A DNA stretch of 64,000 nucleotides from Chitinophaga filiformis (GCF_900102545.1 NZ_FNBN01000003.1:1169461-1233460); one strand, 5' to 3'; shown: positions 1 to 9,153, counted from the stretch's first letter. Notes: a model not told the origin generated them from the letters alone. Made by a program: numbers and translations.

Positions 1-1216
1 CGCTTTCATATTTTATTTTATCAACGAACATAGAAGGATTCCAGCCTTTTAAGATGCCGTCCAATACATATGTATCTAACAGGGACAATCCGAAATCGGC
101 AGCTTTCCCAATAATACCAGCACCTGCTGCACCAATCGCCCCAGCAGCTAATGTATTATTTATATACTCTGTTGCCTCGTTAGCGGCTATTCCAACTCCT
201 GATCCGACACCCAGCATCACTATGTTTTTGAGAAACTTTCCGGCTGTTGATTCGAAAAATTTATTTTTCCCTTTGATTGCATCAATATACTCTTGCGAGA
301 TATGCGCAGCATCTGTTGATTCAGATGTTGAGTTTATCCATTTTCTATACTCCTTAATCACACTATGATAACGAATATCGAACACTCTATCAAATGGAAT
401 TTTCTCTTCCAATACTAACTTCTGTATAGCCGTAACATTTTGAATACTTAATATCTGTGACGTATTCTCTGATACATGAAAGGCCGATTCAATTTTTCGA
501 AGCGAATCCTTTGTTAAGTTGAAGTACGAATACTTATCATAACTTTTATAATCCTGCTTTGCCAAAACGGAAGTTTCTAAAACATCGTATCCTAAGTCCA
601 GTAGTTTTCCTCTTTCTAAATAATCAAGCTGCTCCGGTTCTTTATTAGAGGGTAACCCAAAAATTGCCAAGTTATTATTCTTATATGCATTAATAACTAT
701 TGATGCAGATTGGTTCGCCAAAACTTTATCTGGTATAACGAACTTGTCCCGCATCCGTCTAAGTAGTATTCTTTTTCTGTCTTTATGTACGTCAGGAAAG
801 TATTTAAATAATGTTTCAATATTCATTTCCGGGTCGCTATCTTCAGGAGACATACTTCCGCTAACTAATGGAGGCTTGCCCAAAACTGCATCATGATCTA
901 TGCTGCCGTCTTCTAATTGCATTCCGGTTGATGTAACTAACTGTGGAGCCCACAGTACGGGAACAATGATATCCTTTTCAATGAGTTCTTGGAATTTGTT
1001 TATGCCCAATATTGAGTATAAGACACGCAATCCTGCGCTCCAACGGTCTGTTTTGACAGCGATTTTATCAAAAAGTAAAAATTGTTCAAATAATAACGCT
1101 TTAAGCCGATCATACTCCTGTTGCCGAATTTGGCCGGCTGGAGGTCGGGCTGTTCCTAATATGTGCTGATGGCCGAAAGTCTCCAAATCTTTGTTAAATA
1201 CGATATGCTTCTTCAT
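1..1216 (-). CDS. unknown protein, 3' end outside the window
   Basis: An open frame runs on the minus strand from an ATG at 1216 to the window edge, giving about 405 codons with no stop. I do not recognise the family. The protein starts MKKHIVFNKD and is mostly soluble-looking. Roughly residues 335-390 are rich in Gly, Ala and hydrophobics (segments such as NIVMLGVGSGVG and AAGAIGAAGAGIIGKA), which could be a membrane-interacting or glycine-zipper segment. The gene is AT-rich like the rest of the accessory region. It lies downstream of a broken recombinase on the same strand, which fits mobile cargo. Open reading over 1.2 kb with sensible amino-acid composition is the main evidence that it is real. 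Function is unknown. Confidence 0.7.
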   Translation of the reverse strand, partial: MKKHIVFNKDLETFGHQHILGTARPPAGQIRQQEYDRLKALLFEQFLLFDKIAVKTDRWSAGLRVLYSILGINKFQELIEKDIIVPVLWAPQLVTSTGMQLEDGSIDHDAVLGKPPLVSGSMSPEDSDPEMNIETLFKYFPDVHKDRKRILLRRMRDKFVIPDKVLANQSASIVINAYKNNNLAIFGLPSNKEPEQLDYLERGKLLDLGYDVLETSVLAKQDYKSYDKYSYFNLTKDSLRKIESAFHVSENTSQILSIQNVTAIQKLVLEEKIPFDRVFDIRYHSVIKEYRKWINSTSESTDAAHISQEYIDAIKGKNKFFESTAGKFLKNIVMLGVGSGVGIAANEATEYINNTLAAGAIGAAGAGIIGKAADFGLSLLDTYVLDGILKGWNPSMFVDKIKYES

Positions 1217-1829
1217 ATGATTCAATCGCTATAGTAAGTAGTGTTGGTTGTGGATGTTCGCAATTTATGGCATTTTTAGCCACTGTTGGTCTTACCCCGC
1301 CGTTGTCGTGGTTACTGGCGGTCGCCAGTGAGATCGCTTACGCTAAGTTCTGACCCACAACAGAAGGGGTAGGGTGTTGTTAGTACTGCTGGGACGAAAG
1401 CAGGTAGGAGTTGAGAGTATTTTCTGACATCCAGGGTCTCATACATCCCACTACGAGTACATGAAGGGAATGACCATGGAGGATATTTAACCGGCAACAG
1501 CTATCAGGGGAAGTAATGAACTCAGCTAGGTTGATCCTTAGTCGAGCTGTTACCTCCGTTCCCTTAGCCCCGACTTCTATTGTCGGTCAGAAGACACGAC
1601 AACGGCGTCGGGAAAGACCGGCATTAGCAAAAAATAGGAGCCGGCCTACTGTTAATAGCAAAATGTTAAGCAGCAACTCCTAGAAGCAAGTCCTGGCTAC
1701 CGTTCGTGAACTGAATCTACCGAGCTTGAGCGGTTCGCTTCCCTGCTCCGTTCAGCCTGGATGTGAGTATAAATGCTATCTAGGTACTGAGAGTATAGGT
1801 CCAGCGACTCCCTGTTTAATACTAATCTC
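1217..1829. other. structured non-coding stretch interrupting a recombinase gene
   Basis: No gene is supported here. The stretch is full of inverted repeats. ACTGGCGGTCGCCAGT at 1314-1329 is a perfect hairpin. A 13-base arm, CGCCGTTGTCGTG at 1298-1310, is exactly complementary to 1595-1607, which would close a domain of about 310 bases. Another hairpin can form around 1720-1765. The right edge, about 1829, is where homology of the neighbouring recombinase to its family stops, so this looks like an insertion. A mobile structured RNA such as an ORF-less group II intron is possible. I could not find a convincing domain V or a GTGYG 5' end, so the nature stays open. Confidence 0.4.
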
Positions 1830-2205
1830 ACATTCTGTAATATCTATAGGAGCAATGGTACTGACTCCAGTAAATTCTTTAAAATGATTAAGACTTCCTT
1901 GCAGATACCGGTTGCCGTCTGTTTTATGAGTTTTTACATACTCCTCAGAAAATTCAAAGAAATTCTTCTTCAATTTATGAGATGGGATATATGCCGAACC
2001 GATGGCTAAAGCATCAAGCGTTCGTTCTGCTTTCTTTGTCTCCAATAAGGCCAGTGCTTCTTTATTAAACTTTTTCTCGGTCTGGCTGCCGGGGGCAGGC
2101 ATAGATGAAAATGCCCGTTGCTATTTTTCCTCCTTTCTTTCTGCCATAATCAAAGTAAAAGAATATCTTATCGCCCTTTTTATTCGGTCTTTCCGCTACT
2201 TTCAT
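1830..2205 (-). pseudogene. truncated, frameshifted tyrosine recombinase (N-terminal part)
   Basis: Reading from an ATG at 2205, the frame gives an arm-type DNA-binding segment (MKVAERPNKKGD, then TGIFIYA) typical of Bacteroidota tyrosine integrases. The frame is lost at a run of C residues near 2095. The neighbouring frame continues with TEKKFNKEALALLETKKAER and a SAM-like core-binding domain (FFEFSEEYVKTHK). Family resemblance ends at PIDITEC near 1830, where unrelated structured DNA begins. The catalytic domain with the R-H-R-Y residues is missing. It is therefore a dead fragment of an integrase, probably from the element that brought in this accessory region. The frameshift and the truncation are seen directly; the family call is by recognition of the N-terminal motifs. 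Confidence 0.7.
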
Positions 2206-2589
2206 GCATCTACTATTTTAAAGGTGACGAGAACGGGCATCAATTCATATACCGTTGTTAGAACGAAAATGAAGGATGGAAGCTGCATTGAGCGTGAATC
2301 AGGAAAATTGAAAAAAGGCGGGAAAGAGCGGGAAAATGAATTTTTTAGTTTTTTTTCACCGATAATCACCCATGCTGACATCGAGACATTGACGATAAGG
2401 CAGCGTGACTGCTTTTTCTTGAGGGGAGATAAGAAGCTGTTCTTTTGCTTTTTTCTAAGATTTTTGAACGGCTGGTAGTGGCCTGTTTCCACTGCAAAAA
2501 CGTGTGTCATTGCGTGTGTCATTTATGTGTCGCAAATAGTGGGAATGGATCAAGTTGATCCCTAAGATGCGGTAGAAGGCCTAAAAACA
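2206..2589. other. no supported gene; upstream of the recombinase remnant
   Basis: Short open frames exist on both strands, but none has a recognisable product or a convincing start. The stretch probably held the integrase promoter and one end of the mobile element. Near 2500-2530 there are short GTGTGTCAT-like repeats. Confidence 0.4.
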
Positions 2590-2620
2590 ATAACGCCGGA
2601 GATCATATCTCCGGCGTTAT
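2590..2620. terminator. perfect 14-bp hairpin next to the tRNA-like fragment
   Basis: The arms ATAACGCCGGAGAT and ATCTCCGGCGTTAT flank a CAT loop. The core CGGAGAT/ATCTCCG is also found in the hairpin that follows tRNA-Leu at 9304-9329, so the two were probably copied together. It probably ends minus-strand transcription. Confidence 0.6.
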
Positions 2621-2626
2621 GCCTGC

Positions 2627-2654
2627 GTGCCCAGTAGTGGTAAAGAATCGAACC
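2627..2654 (-). repeat. partial copy of tRNA-Leu 3' end (putative attachment site)
   Basis: On the minus strand this reads GGTTCGATTC, ten other bases, then CTGGGCAC. The intact tRNA-Leu at 9339-9422 ends GGTTCGAATC, five bases, CTGGGCAC. Both copies have the same orientation and each is followed within about 8 bases by a strong palindrome with a shared core. This is what a far-end attachment site of an element integrated at the tRNA would look like. The match is short and imperfect, so the call is tentative. Confidence 0.45.
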
Positions 2655-2689
2655 AATTAGTATTGATTTTTAAAAGATTAAATCAATTA

Positions 2690-3345
2690 GATTAGTACTG
2701 TATATGGTGATTCGTGAGATATATCCCCGACGGAGACTTTAATTATTCAGACTATTACTTTGTATGGTTTCTTCCTGGAGAACCTATATGAGTCACTACC
2801 AGGTAGTGTGGCAGGAGCAGTGGATGGATGAGCAAGGGGTGTATTTGCCAAATTTGATAAAATCCCTACTATTGCATATTATTCTATTTTCCTATGCGCC
2901 TGTAATGCTCAGACGAAATTCTTTTGGCAATACCTCATAATACTGAATATTATGAAGGTTGGGTTAATCATAATACTGAATGCTTGATTGCCATGCGCAA
3001 GAATGGGTATAAATTGTCCGAAACCCCGTTTAGTGCTCATGACTTTCCGTTGGAGGTACTGTTAATGTTGTTTATGAAAACGGCACCTGATTTTTTAATG
3101 GTATTATTGAAGAATCAGGCTATTATTTCTATACGTTTAAACATATCACAAAGACAACTACGTAGAGTTTACCGATATAATAAGCAGCTTATTTGGCGAA
3201 ATACAAGTTTTTTGGTCCGGATTATTTAAGGGCGGATATTCCGCCACATCTCGACTATGGGCCTGTAAAAGAATATTTAGTCGTGGAGTACCGGAAAAGG
3301 AACATCTATTTCTGGGAAACCTGTATCAGGAAAGGCATTTTTTAA
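2690..3345 (+). pseudogene. decayed coding remnant(s)
   Basis: Protein-like stretches occur in more than one forward frame and are broken by stops. Examples are NGIIEESGYYFYTFKHI near 3095-3145 and YGPVKEYLVVEYRKRNIYFW near 3258-3317. The 101-codon frame at 2924-3229 is one of these frames and does not itself look like a complete gene. I do not recognise the family. The pattern of coherent peptides in shifting frames suggests a gene in decay rather than random sequence. Confidence 0.35.
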
Positions 3346-4179
3346 ACCTTATTTACGTCTCGTAGCGACCATGATCGATCCGGATATGAAGTGCTTACAA
3401 GTAATGTAGCAATGACTGAAAATAGCAAAGCCTAGGCTTTGCGGCAGAAATGGCGAATTTTCAAAGTATAATTTAACATATTGTTGCTCTGCATTTTTAA
3501 GCATGGCTATAGAAAATGCAATGAAATATGAAAGTTCATCATTCAAATGCTTGCTATACTTGACAAAAGGCTTGGTAAGCGACGGCTTGCATTGTTACAA
3601 GCACAGGGCCATCCGCAGGCGCTCTATTTTTTGTAACTTAGGCCCTGTATAGAGCTAGGCATTGTATAAAACAAAGACGCTGGGGATTATTGCTCCAGCA
3701 TTTCCTAAAGTACCCCTGTGGCGCCCTTTTAAAGCCGCTTGCATCGTATTATTAGTAAGTCATGTCGTTAAAGGTATAGCCGTTCTGAAAATAGAAGTCG
3801 ATTACGAAATTAATGAATTTGCTGTTTCCGGTAGCTCCAGGGACATTTATCTGACAAGGTAGTAGAAAAGAAAATAGCAAATTTTATTATTTTCAGTATT
3901 ATTGTTAGTTTGAAATCGAAATTGGAAATTGATGTGAAAAATTGGTTTAAATTTCAGTCATTCATATTCGCATATTTTATACCTACATCTCAGGCTAACC
4001 AATTATAATTTATTATATTCATTACCTTTAATTACCACGTATGAACTGTCAGTCTTTCGCAACACAATGAATCCTTGGTTGAGAAAAGTACCATTTTTTT
4101 AAAAGGAAGAAATCTTAACCATATTTCTAAGAACAGAACCTTCGATTTATTATGAAGTTATAATGTATTATTTAAACTT
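3346..4179. other. AT-rich intergenic DNA, no supported gene
   Basis: Only short frames are present, for example 66 codons at 3662-3862, with no recognisable product. The last 300 bases are very AT-rich and probably contain the promoter of the downstream nitrilase-STAND gene. No clear TAnnTTTG box was picked out. Confidence 0.4.
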
Positions 4180-7113
4180 ATGGCCCTTCAAAATCCCTTT
4201 TCTATAGAGGTAGTTAATTTAACTCAAAGAAAGCAATCAAGTTGTAGGATAATGATTTGCCAGTTAGAGTTCAAGGATTACGATTGGTCGAGTTCTTCTG
4301 GGCTATTTTTTCCAATATATAATGAGAAGATAGATATAAAAATAAATGAGCTTTTAAAGATCGCTAGGCATAACTCGGTTGATTTAGTAATTTTTCCAGA
4401 ACTGTCGATTCCGGAAAAATTTATTGAAAAATTGCAAGAGTGGTCAAGGGAACAACGAATAATTATAATTGGGGGTAGTCATTATCACAAAACTACTCTG
4501 GGATTCATATCTAGATCTCCGGTGATAATCAACGGAAAGATATTTTTCACTGAGAAACTGACTCCAAGTCCTCTAGAGTTGTCCCCAATTCTTGGGGAAG
4601 GATTGATTGGAGGCCATAGGATAATAAAATTTACGAATACAGCAATTGGGAATTTTGCTGTGACAATATGTTCAGACTATTTGAGTGAGGAAATTAAAAG
4701 CAAGTTAGACCTAGAATCATTGGATATATTGTGTGTTCCCTCATTCCAAAAGGACTCAGATCTATATTATAGAAGGATGAATACGGATTGTGAAAACTCA
4801 AGAGAAGGATTATATATACTGTATTCGAATTTCTACGAAGAAAAGTATGGAGATGGTCACTCAGCCGTTTTTGGTATAATGGATAATCTATATACTCAAA
4901 AATTAAAATCTGCAAACCATACTGATTTGAATCCGGACAAAAAGATATTTCAGTTTAATCGAGAAACAAGCTATATGATTGCGGATATTAGCTTAGAGAC
5001 AAAGCGACCATTCATTAACAGGAACATCTCTACGTCACCAAATTTTTATCTGATCTCGACGAATTCTACTTTTAAGAATAGTGAGCTTTCTTTTATCCAA
5101 AAGGTAGCTCATGATGACGAAAGATATAAAAGAATTGATGAACTGTTTGTTGCACCCTTGGAATATGAAGAAATATTAAAGACATTAGACCAAAAAAAAA
5201 TAGTCTTCATTATCGGTGATCCGGGAATTGGAAAAACTTATACTGCCGCCAAAATATTAAAAGAACATTTTGAACAAGGTTATACTCCTATATGGTTCCC
5301 TGGATTGGAGAAAGAGGACCGTGAATCGCAAAACAAAATACTGACAGACTTTATACCTTCCGACAACCAAATCATTTACTTTGAAGATCCTTTTGGGAGG
5401 ACAATTTTCGAAAGAAGAGACAGTATATTTCAGGTTTTTAGCCCTTTACTGGATAAATTATCATCTCTTAATTCAAAAATAATCGTTAGTTCAAGGAAGG
5501 AGATATTCGAACAATTTAGCAAGGAAAGCCTGTTGGAAAAAGAATTACTTCAGTTAAGAATAGAATTAAACATACGAAATCCTTCATATGACAGTAGTGG
5601 ATTGATTTCTATATTTGATAAATTAGCATCTATTGCATGTGATTGGTATGACAAAGTTGATTTCCGGGAATCAGTATATCAGGCTGTTATGAGTGGAAGA
5701 CTATCCACCCCTTTAGCGATTAGAGACTTGATATTTGTATCAAGGAATCTTAAATCTAAAAAAGATTTAGAGGAACATATTAATAGAAGAAATACAGGTC
5801 TAGTCAAAACTTTTGCTTTAGAAATTTTATCAGCTCCATTTTCGACTAAGTTGGTCCTCTTTTTGGTATATTTCTCAGGGTTCAAAGGTAAATCTTTCTT
5901 GTCTCAACTATTTGATGATGTAACTGATGCACTGGCAAAAAGTAGGTATACAGATATTATAGGGCTCTCTTTCAATTTAGAAATTAGATCTCAAGTCGGC
6001 TATCGCATTGAACAATTTGGCTATCTAAAATCCTCCTATAAGTTTTCACATCCCATTTATGAAGAGGCTCTTTCGACTCTATTGATATCGGACACTGATT
6101 GTGAAATCATAGCGAGGGCTATCTTTTATGAACTTATTAGAATTGAAACGAAAATAGCGTATGCTGTTGTAAATAAAATAGTTATAAAATATCCAGATGT
6201 TGCATTGTATCTTTTTAATTATATGCGCGAAATCAATATTTCGAGCAATGACGATACATTGAATGTGCTTTTAAGTCAGAAATTAATATCGACCTACACT
6301 AACACAAGAAATAGTGCGTATTTTGATTTGGCATTCCACTTTTATCCATTAGGGGAACTAGTCAAAAATATTAATTCACAATTTGTCGGATGGTATGACG
6401 TCGTTCAAAAAATTACATTGTGTCAACGATATCTGAATAATTCACCGGATGATTTTGATACTTCTGCAATTCAAAATATCAATTGGGCGTTCATTTTCTC
6501 GAACAAAGGAGATAGTTTTATCAATCCAAAAAAGTTGCTGAATTTCCTAATTATTTGTCATGCAATCAATCAGAAATCAATTTTAATCTTCTGGAAGATT
6601 AAGGGAAATACTTTTGTTAAGCGACTTTATATACTGCTTTTAATTGCATCAGATCGAAATCGCCTATATGATTTGCTGGAAGGACATCCCATTCAGAAGG
6701 AACTTAAAAGTTATGGTCAGATTCTAGAAGAAAGCGTGGGAATTAAAAGCAAAAATAAGTTAATGAGGAAAGTCATTTTTTCAGATTATCAATATCACGG
6801 TAAAATAACTGTTGATATTGGGGCAGCAATAGCAATATTAAATTTAAGGGCCAATCTTTTACCTATAGGTATTCTAAATGTTATTGGCGAGTTCTCTGAA
6901 GGTTCTATAATTGCTATTTTTGATGAAAGAAACGCTCTTATTGGTGTTGGGGTTAGCGAATTTTCCTCTAATGACCTAAAAAAAATAAAAGGGCATAATA
7001 CCAGTGAACTACATGGCATACTGGAAAATAATCACTCCTATTTAGCTATTAGAAAAGAATTTTTACATAGACTATATCCAAAGCAGTTTAAGAAGTGGGT
7101 GCTAATTAAATAG
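4180..7113 (+). CDS. nitrilase-domain / nSTAND3-like NTPase fusion protein (candidate defence protein)
   Basis: The 977-residue protein has two recognisable parts. Residues about 20-290 match the carbon-nitrogen hydrolase (nitrilase) fold with the Glu-Lys-Cys triad in order: E74 in VIFPELS, K126 in FTEKLTPS and C164 in VTICSDY. Residues about 320-480 are a P-loop NTPase of STAND type: the lead-in FVAPLEYEEIL, Walker A GDPGIGKT at 346-353, an acidic Walker B-like IIYFEDPFG at 398-406, and an arginine in IIVSSRKEIF. This order resembles the novel STAND NTPase 3 group. The remaining ~490 residues have no recognised repeat and may be the sensor. STAND proteins usually couple ligand sensing to an effector, so the nitrilase could be an effector that hydrolyses an amide or nitrile metabolite; that is inference. 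Both active sites look intact. The gene is AT-rich and lies in a putative island. Confidence 0.8.
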   Translation: MALQNPFSIEVVNLTQRKQSSCRIMICQLEFKDYDWSSSSGLFFPIYNEKIDIKINELLKIARHNSVDLVIFPELSIPEKFIEKLQEWSREQRIIIIGGSHYHKTTLGFISRSPVIINGKIFFTEKLTPSPLELSPILGEGLIGGHRIIKFTNTAIGNFAVTICSDYLSEEIKSKLDLESLDILCVPSFQKDSDLYYRRMNTDCENSREGLYILYSNFYEEKYGDGHSAVFGIMDNLYTQKLKSANHTDLNPDKKIFQFNRETSYMIADISLETKRPFINRNISTSPNFYLISTNSTFKNSELSFIQKVAHDDERYKRIDELFVAPLEYEEILKTLDQKKIVFIIGDPGIGKTYTAAKILKEHFEQGYTPIWFPGLEKEDRESQNKILTDFIPSDNQIIYFEDPFGRTIFERRDSIFQVFSPLLDKLSSLNSKIIVSSRKEIFEQFSKESLLEKELLQLRIELNIRNPSYDSSGLISIFDKLASIACDWYDKVDFRESVYQAVMSGRLSTPLAIRDLIFVSRNLKSKKDLEEHINRRNTGLVKTFALEILSAPFSTKLVLFLVYFSGFKGKSFLSQLFDDVTDALAKSRYTDIIGLSFNLEIRSQVGYRIEQFGYLKSSYKFSHPIYEEALSTLLISDTDCEIIARAIFYELIRIETKIAYAVVNKIVIKYPDVALYLFNYMREINISSNDDTLNVLLSQKLISTYTNTRNSAYFDLAFHFYPLGELVKNINSQFVGWYDVVQKITLCQRYLNNSPDDFDTSAIQNINWAFIFSNKGDSFINPKKLLNFLIICHAINQKSILIFWKIKGNTFVKRLYILLLIASDRNRLYDLLEGHPIQKELKSYGQILEESVGIKSKNKLMRKVIFSDYQYHGKITVDIGAAIAILNLRANLLPIGILNVIGEFSEGSIIAIFDERNALIGVGVSEFSSNDLKKIKGHNTSELHGILENNHSYLAIRKEFLHRLYPKQFKKWVLIK

Positions 7114-7415
7114 AATTCAACTTGATCTTCGTTATCCCATATAAAAATATACAATTCCCAATGCTAGAAGTGTTATCGCCAGCGGTTAGATTCCATTCTA
7201 GGATTTTATTTAGCATTGCGCGTTTCAAATCCGGTTCGAATTGTGAGAAGAACTATTAATCTGACAGTCGGTTATCAATTATGCAAAGTTTTGCACTTGA
7301 TTCGTTTGATGCTAACGCCATTGAGATTTAAGTTATAAATTATGTTGGAATAAAGGAAATACTTTCATGAAGTAACAAAAGAAATTCTTTATATTTATTG
7401 ATATCATTTAAGAAG
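7114..7415. other. intergenic gap between the STAND gene and the next two genes
   Basis: About 300 AT-rich bases without a supported gene. It contains a short tRNA T-arm-like string around 7228-7244. The length suggests the two downstream genes have their own promoter, though no clear one was found. Confidence 0.4.
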
Positions 7416-7793
7416 ATGCCCCGAATTTTTAGTATTACTAACGATAATAAACAAGTTGAGAAGAAAGCCAATTTTTTTTCCGAATGGTTTCATTTATACA
7501 CCACCAACCTGGGCATAAATCACCTGTTCGAACTTGAAAATCCATTGTCTCTGATTGATAAAATCATTTATCAGCTAGAAAATAACAGTCTTGATTATGC
7601 ATTTCCTTATCTAAAAAATTATTTTTCCCATGAATATTTCATAAATGATATGTTTTTAGATACGTTTTTAACCTATGGCCCAGTTTCGAAAAAAGTGCGC
7701 AGCTTTTGCGTTCTTTCAAAAGTAGGAGAGTTCAAAACGTGGTATTCTGAAAATGGTGATGTTTTAGATTTTATTGAGGGTATTTCGAAATGA
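7416..7793 (+). CDS. unknown 125-residue protein, partner of the HEPN-like gene
   Basis: The ATG at 7416 gives MPRIFSITNDNK and a 125-residue soluble, Phe/Leu-rich protein. An upstream TTG in frame at 7398 is possible. I do not recognise the family. Its end overlaps the open frame of the next gene, so the two are probably translated together. Alternatively, both could be one gene split by a frameshift near 7785: the next frame continues with similar composition (NDLFENMFEKSV). A natural full-length homologue would decide this. Its position beside a HEPN-like protein would fit an antitoxin or partner role, which is inference only. Confidence 0.55.
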   Translation: MPRIFSITNDNKQVEKKANFFSEWFHLYTTNLGINHLFELENPLSLIDKIIYQLENNSLDYAFPYLKNYFSHEYFINDMFLDTFLTYGPVSKKVRSFCVLSKVGEFKTWYSENGDVLDFIEGISK

Positions 7794-7806
7794 TCTTTTT
7801 GAAAAT

Positions 7807-9153
7807 ATGTTTGAAAAATCGGTAAATAACATCATAAGTTTCTTGAAATGTGATCATGATCTAGACGTACACATTAATGACATCAAAGCCTATGTTCAAA
7901 TATTCGTTTCTGAATATATATTCAGAGACAGAAGTATAAGTGATTTACGTGAAATGTTTAGCAGTTTATTTAGTAAGGATATAAACATTTTTCCGTTCCC
8001 AAAGGAAGTTATCAGCAAGGAAGATAGAGAAAAATTCATAAGGGAGAGAGATTTGGATAAACAATTTAAAGGGTTAGGTAATTTTCTCGCTCAAGAGCCT
8101 GATAGCTGTATTTTTTACTTAAAAGTATACGGAGCACATTTTGATAAAGATTTTTTGTTTAACTATGATAAAGTGACTTTTTATAGTAATGAACATGAAA
8201 CATTTGAAGTAATAAAAGCTGAAGGGGTATCCTTTTTTAAAGACATCCATAAGTATTTTGTTGCGTCAGTAAAATTAAATTTCTTTAGCCAGTCTGTTGC
8301 GATTGAAGAGGCGAGGGGAATTATAAAAAAAGAACTCATTCACCTTTGTTTAAGTATAAAAAGGGAGTTGATAGTTGATAGCACCAAAAATTATCTTGTA
8401 TCATATAGCGATGGTGGTAAATTATTTGAGGCTTGGAGTTCAGATCGGCTTATGAGGGATTTCGACTTGGAAATTCTTGAGGATCTAAATGACACCCCAT
8501 TTATATTTTTGAAACGACATATAAATGATGCACAAAAGCATCTATTAGGTTTTGAGTATTTGTTGATGAATGCGCATGGTATGAATAGCATGCCAGATTA
8601 TTGGCATTATTTAGAGACCTTATTGCAACTTGGAAATGATGATAGCAAAATTGACAAGATTATCGAGAAGGTTTCAACCATCGCTATAACTGAAGAGAAA
8701 AAGTTAAATGAGTTTATCCTTTACAATACACTCAATTCGACATTTAGGAGGTTCGACTTCCCTTATCACAAAACAAATTTTACTGAGGATGATCTAATTA
8801 GATTCTCCGAAGCATTTAAGGCGCGAAAAATGCCTAAAGAGGTCAAGACTTTCGAATATCCATTTATTAAGGAATTGATCAATTCGTGTAAAATGGAGAA
8901 AAGCCCTCAAAGTCTCAGGAAGTCACGAAAGTATTATGCCTCTATATTGAGAGAGGCATACGAGCAACGAAACTTTTTTCAGCATCAAGCTCTCGCTAAT
9001 CAAAAATCCTTAATTAAGTTGCGACATACTTTTCCCTGGATAATTCAACGATTCCGTTGGGCTATCTTCGATGAAATTAGATTACACGACAAGGCTTCTT
9101 TTACTGAAGTAGTAGATATACTTTATAAAAAGGGAATTCAGCTTTGTAGATGA
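7807..9153 (+). CDS. HEPN-motif protein (candidate RNase effector)
   Basis: From the ATG at 7807 the protein has 448 residues; an in-frame TTG at 7774 would add 11 and overlap the previous gene. Most of the sequence is unrecognised. Near the C-terminus, residues 388-393 read R-N-F-F-Q-H within EAYEQRNFFQHQALAN. This matches the HEPN signature R-[N/D/H]-x3-H, and the flanks look helical as in ApeA-type HEPN domains. HEPN domains with this motif are commonly metal-independent RNases in toxin-antitoxin and abortive-infection systems. I see no signal peptide or membrane segment. With one short motif as evidence, the HEPN call is likely rather than certain. It lies between the STAND gene and tRNA-Leu, inside the putative island. 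Confidence 0.65.
   Translation: MFEKSVNNIISFLKCDHDLDVHINDIKAYVQIFVSEYIFRDRSISDLREMFSSLFSKDINIFPFPKEVISKEDREKFIRERDLDKQFKGLGNFLAQEPDSCIFYLKVYGAHFDKDFLFNYDKVTFYSNEHETFEVIKAEGVSFFKDIHKYFVASVKLNFFSQSVAIEEARGIIKKELIHLCLSIKRELIVDSTKNYLVSYSDGGKLFEAWSSDRLMRDFDLEILEDLNDTPFIFLKRHINDAQKHLLGFEYLLMNAHGMNSMPDYWHYLETLLQLGNDDSKIDKIIEKVSTIAITEEKKLNEFILYNTLNSTFRRFDFPYHKTNFTEDDLIRFSEAFKARKMPKEVKTFEYPFIKELINSCKMEKSPQSLRKSRKYYASILREAYEQRNFFQHQALANQKSLIKLRHTFPWIIQRFRWAIFDEIRLHDKASFTEVVDILYKKGIQLCR

Noticed and set aside
1217..1829. Firm call of a group II intron
   Set aside because: Strong structure, but no GTGYG 5' end, no convincing domain V and no reverse transcriptase frame were found on either strand, so only a structured insertion is claimed.
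2002..2478. 158-codon plus-strand frame across the recombinase remnant
   Set aside because: The minus strand carries recognisable integrase motifs over half of it; the plus-strand translation is Phe/Ser-rich without domain signs.
7225..7245. tRNA T-arm-like string CCGGTTCGAATT
   Set aside because: No acceptor or anticodon arms nearby and no hairpin after it; too short to call an attachment site.
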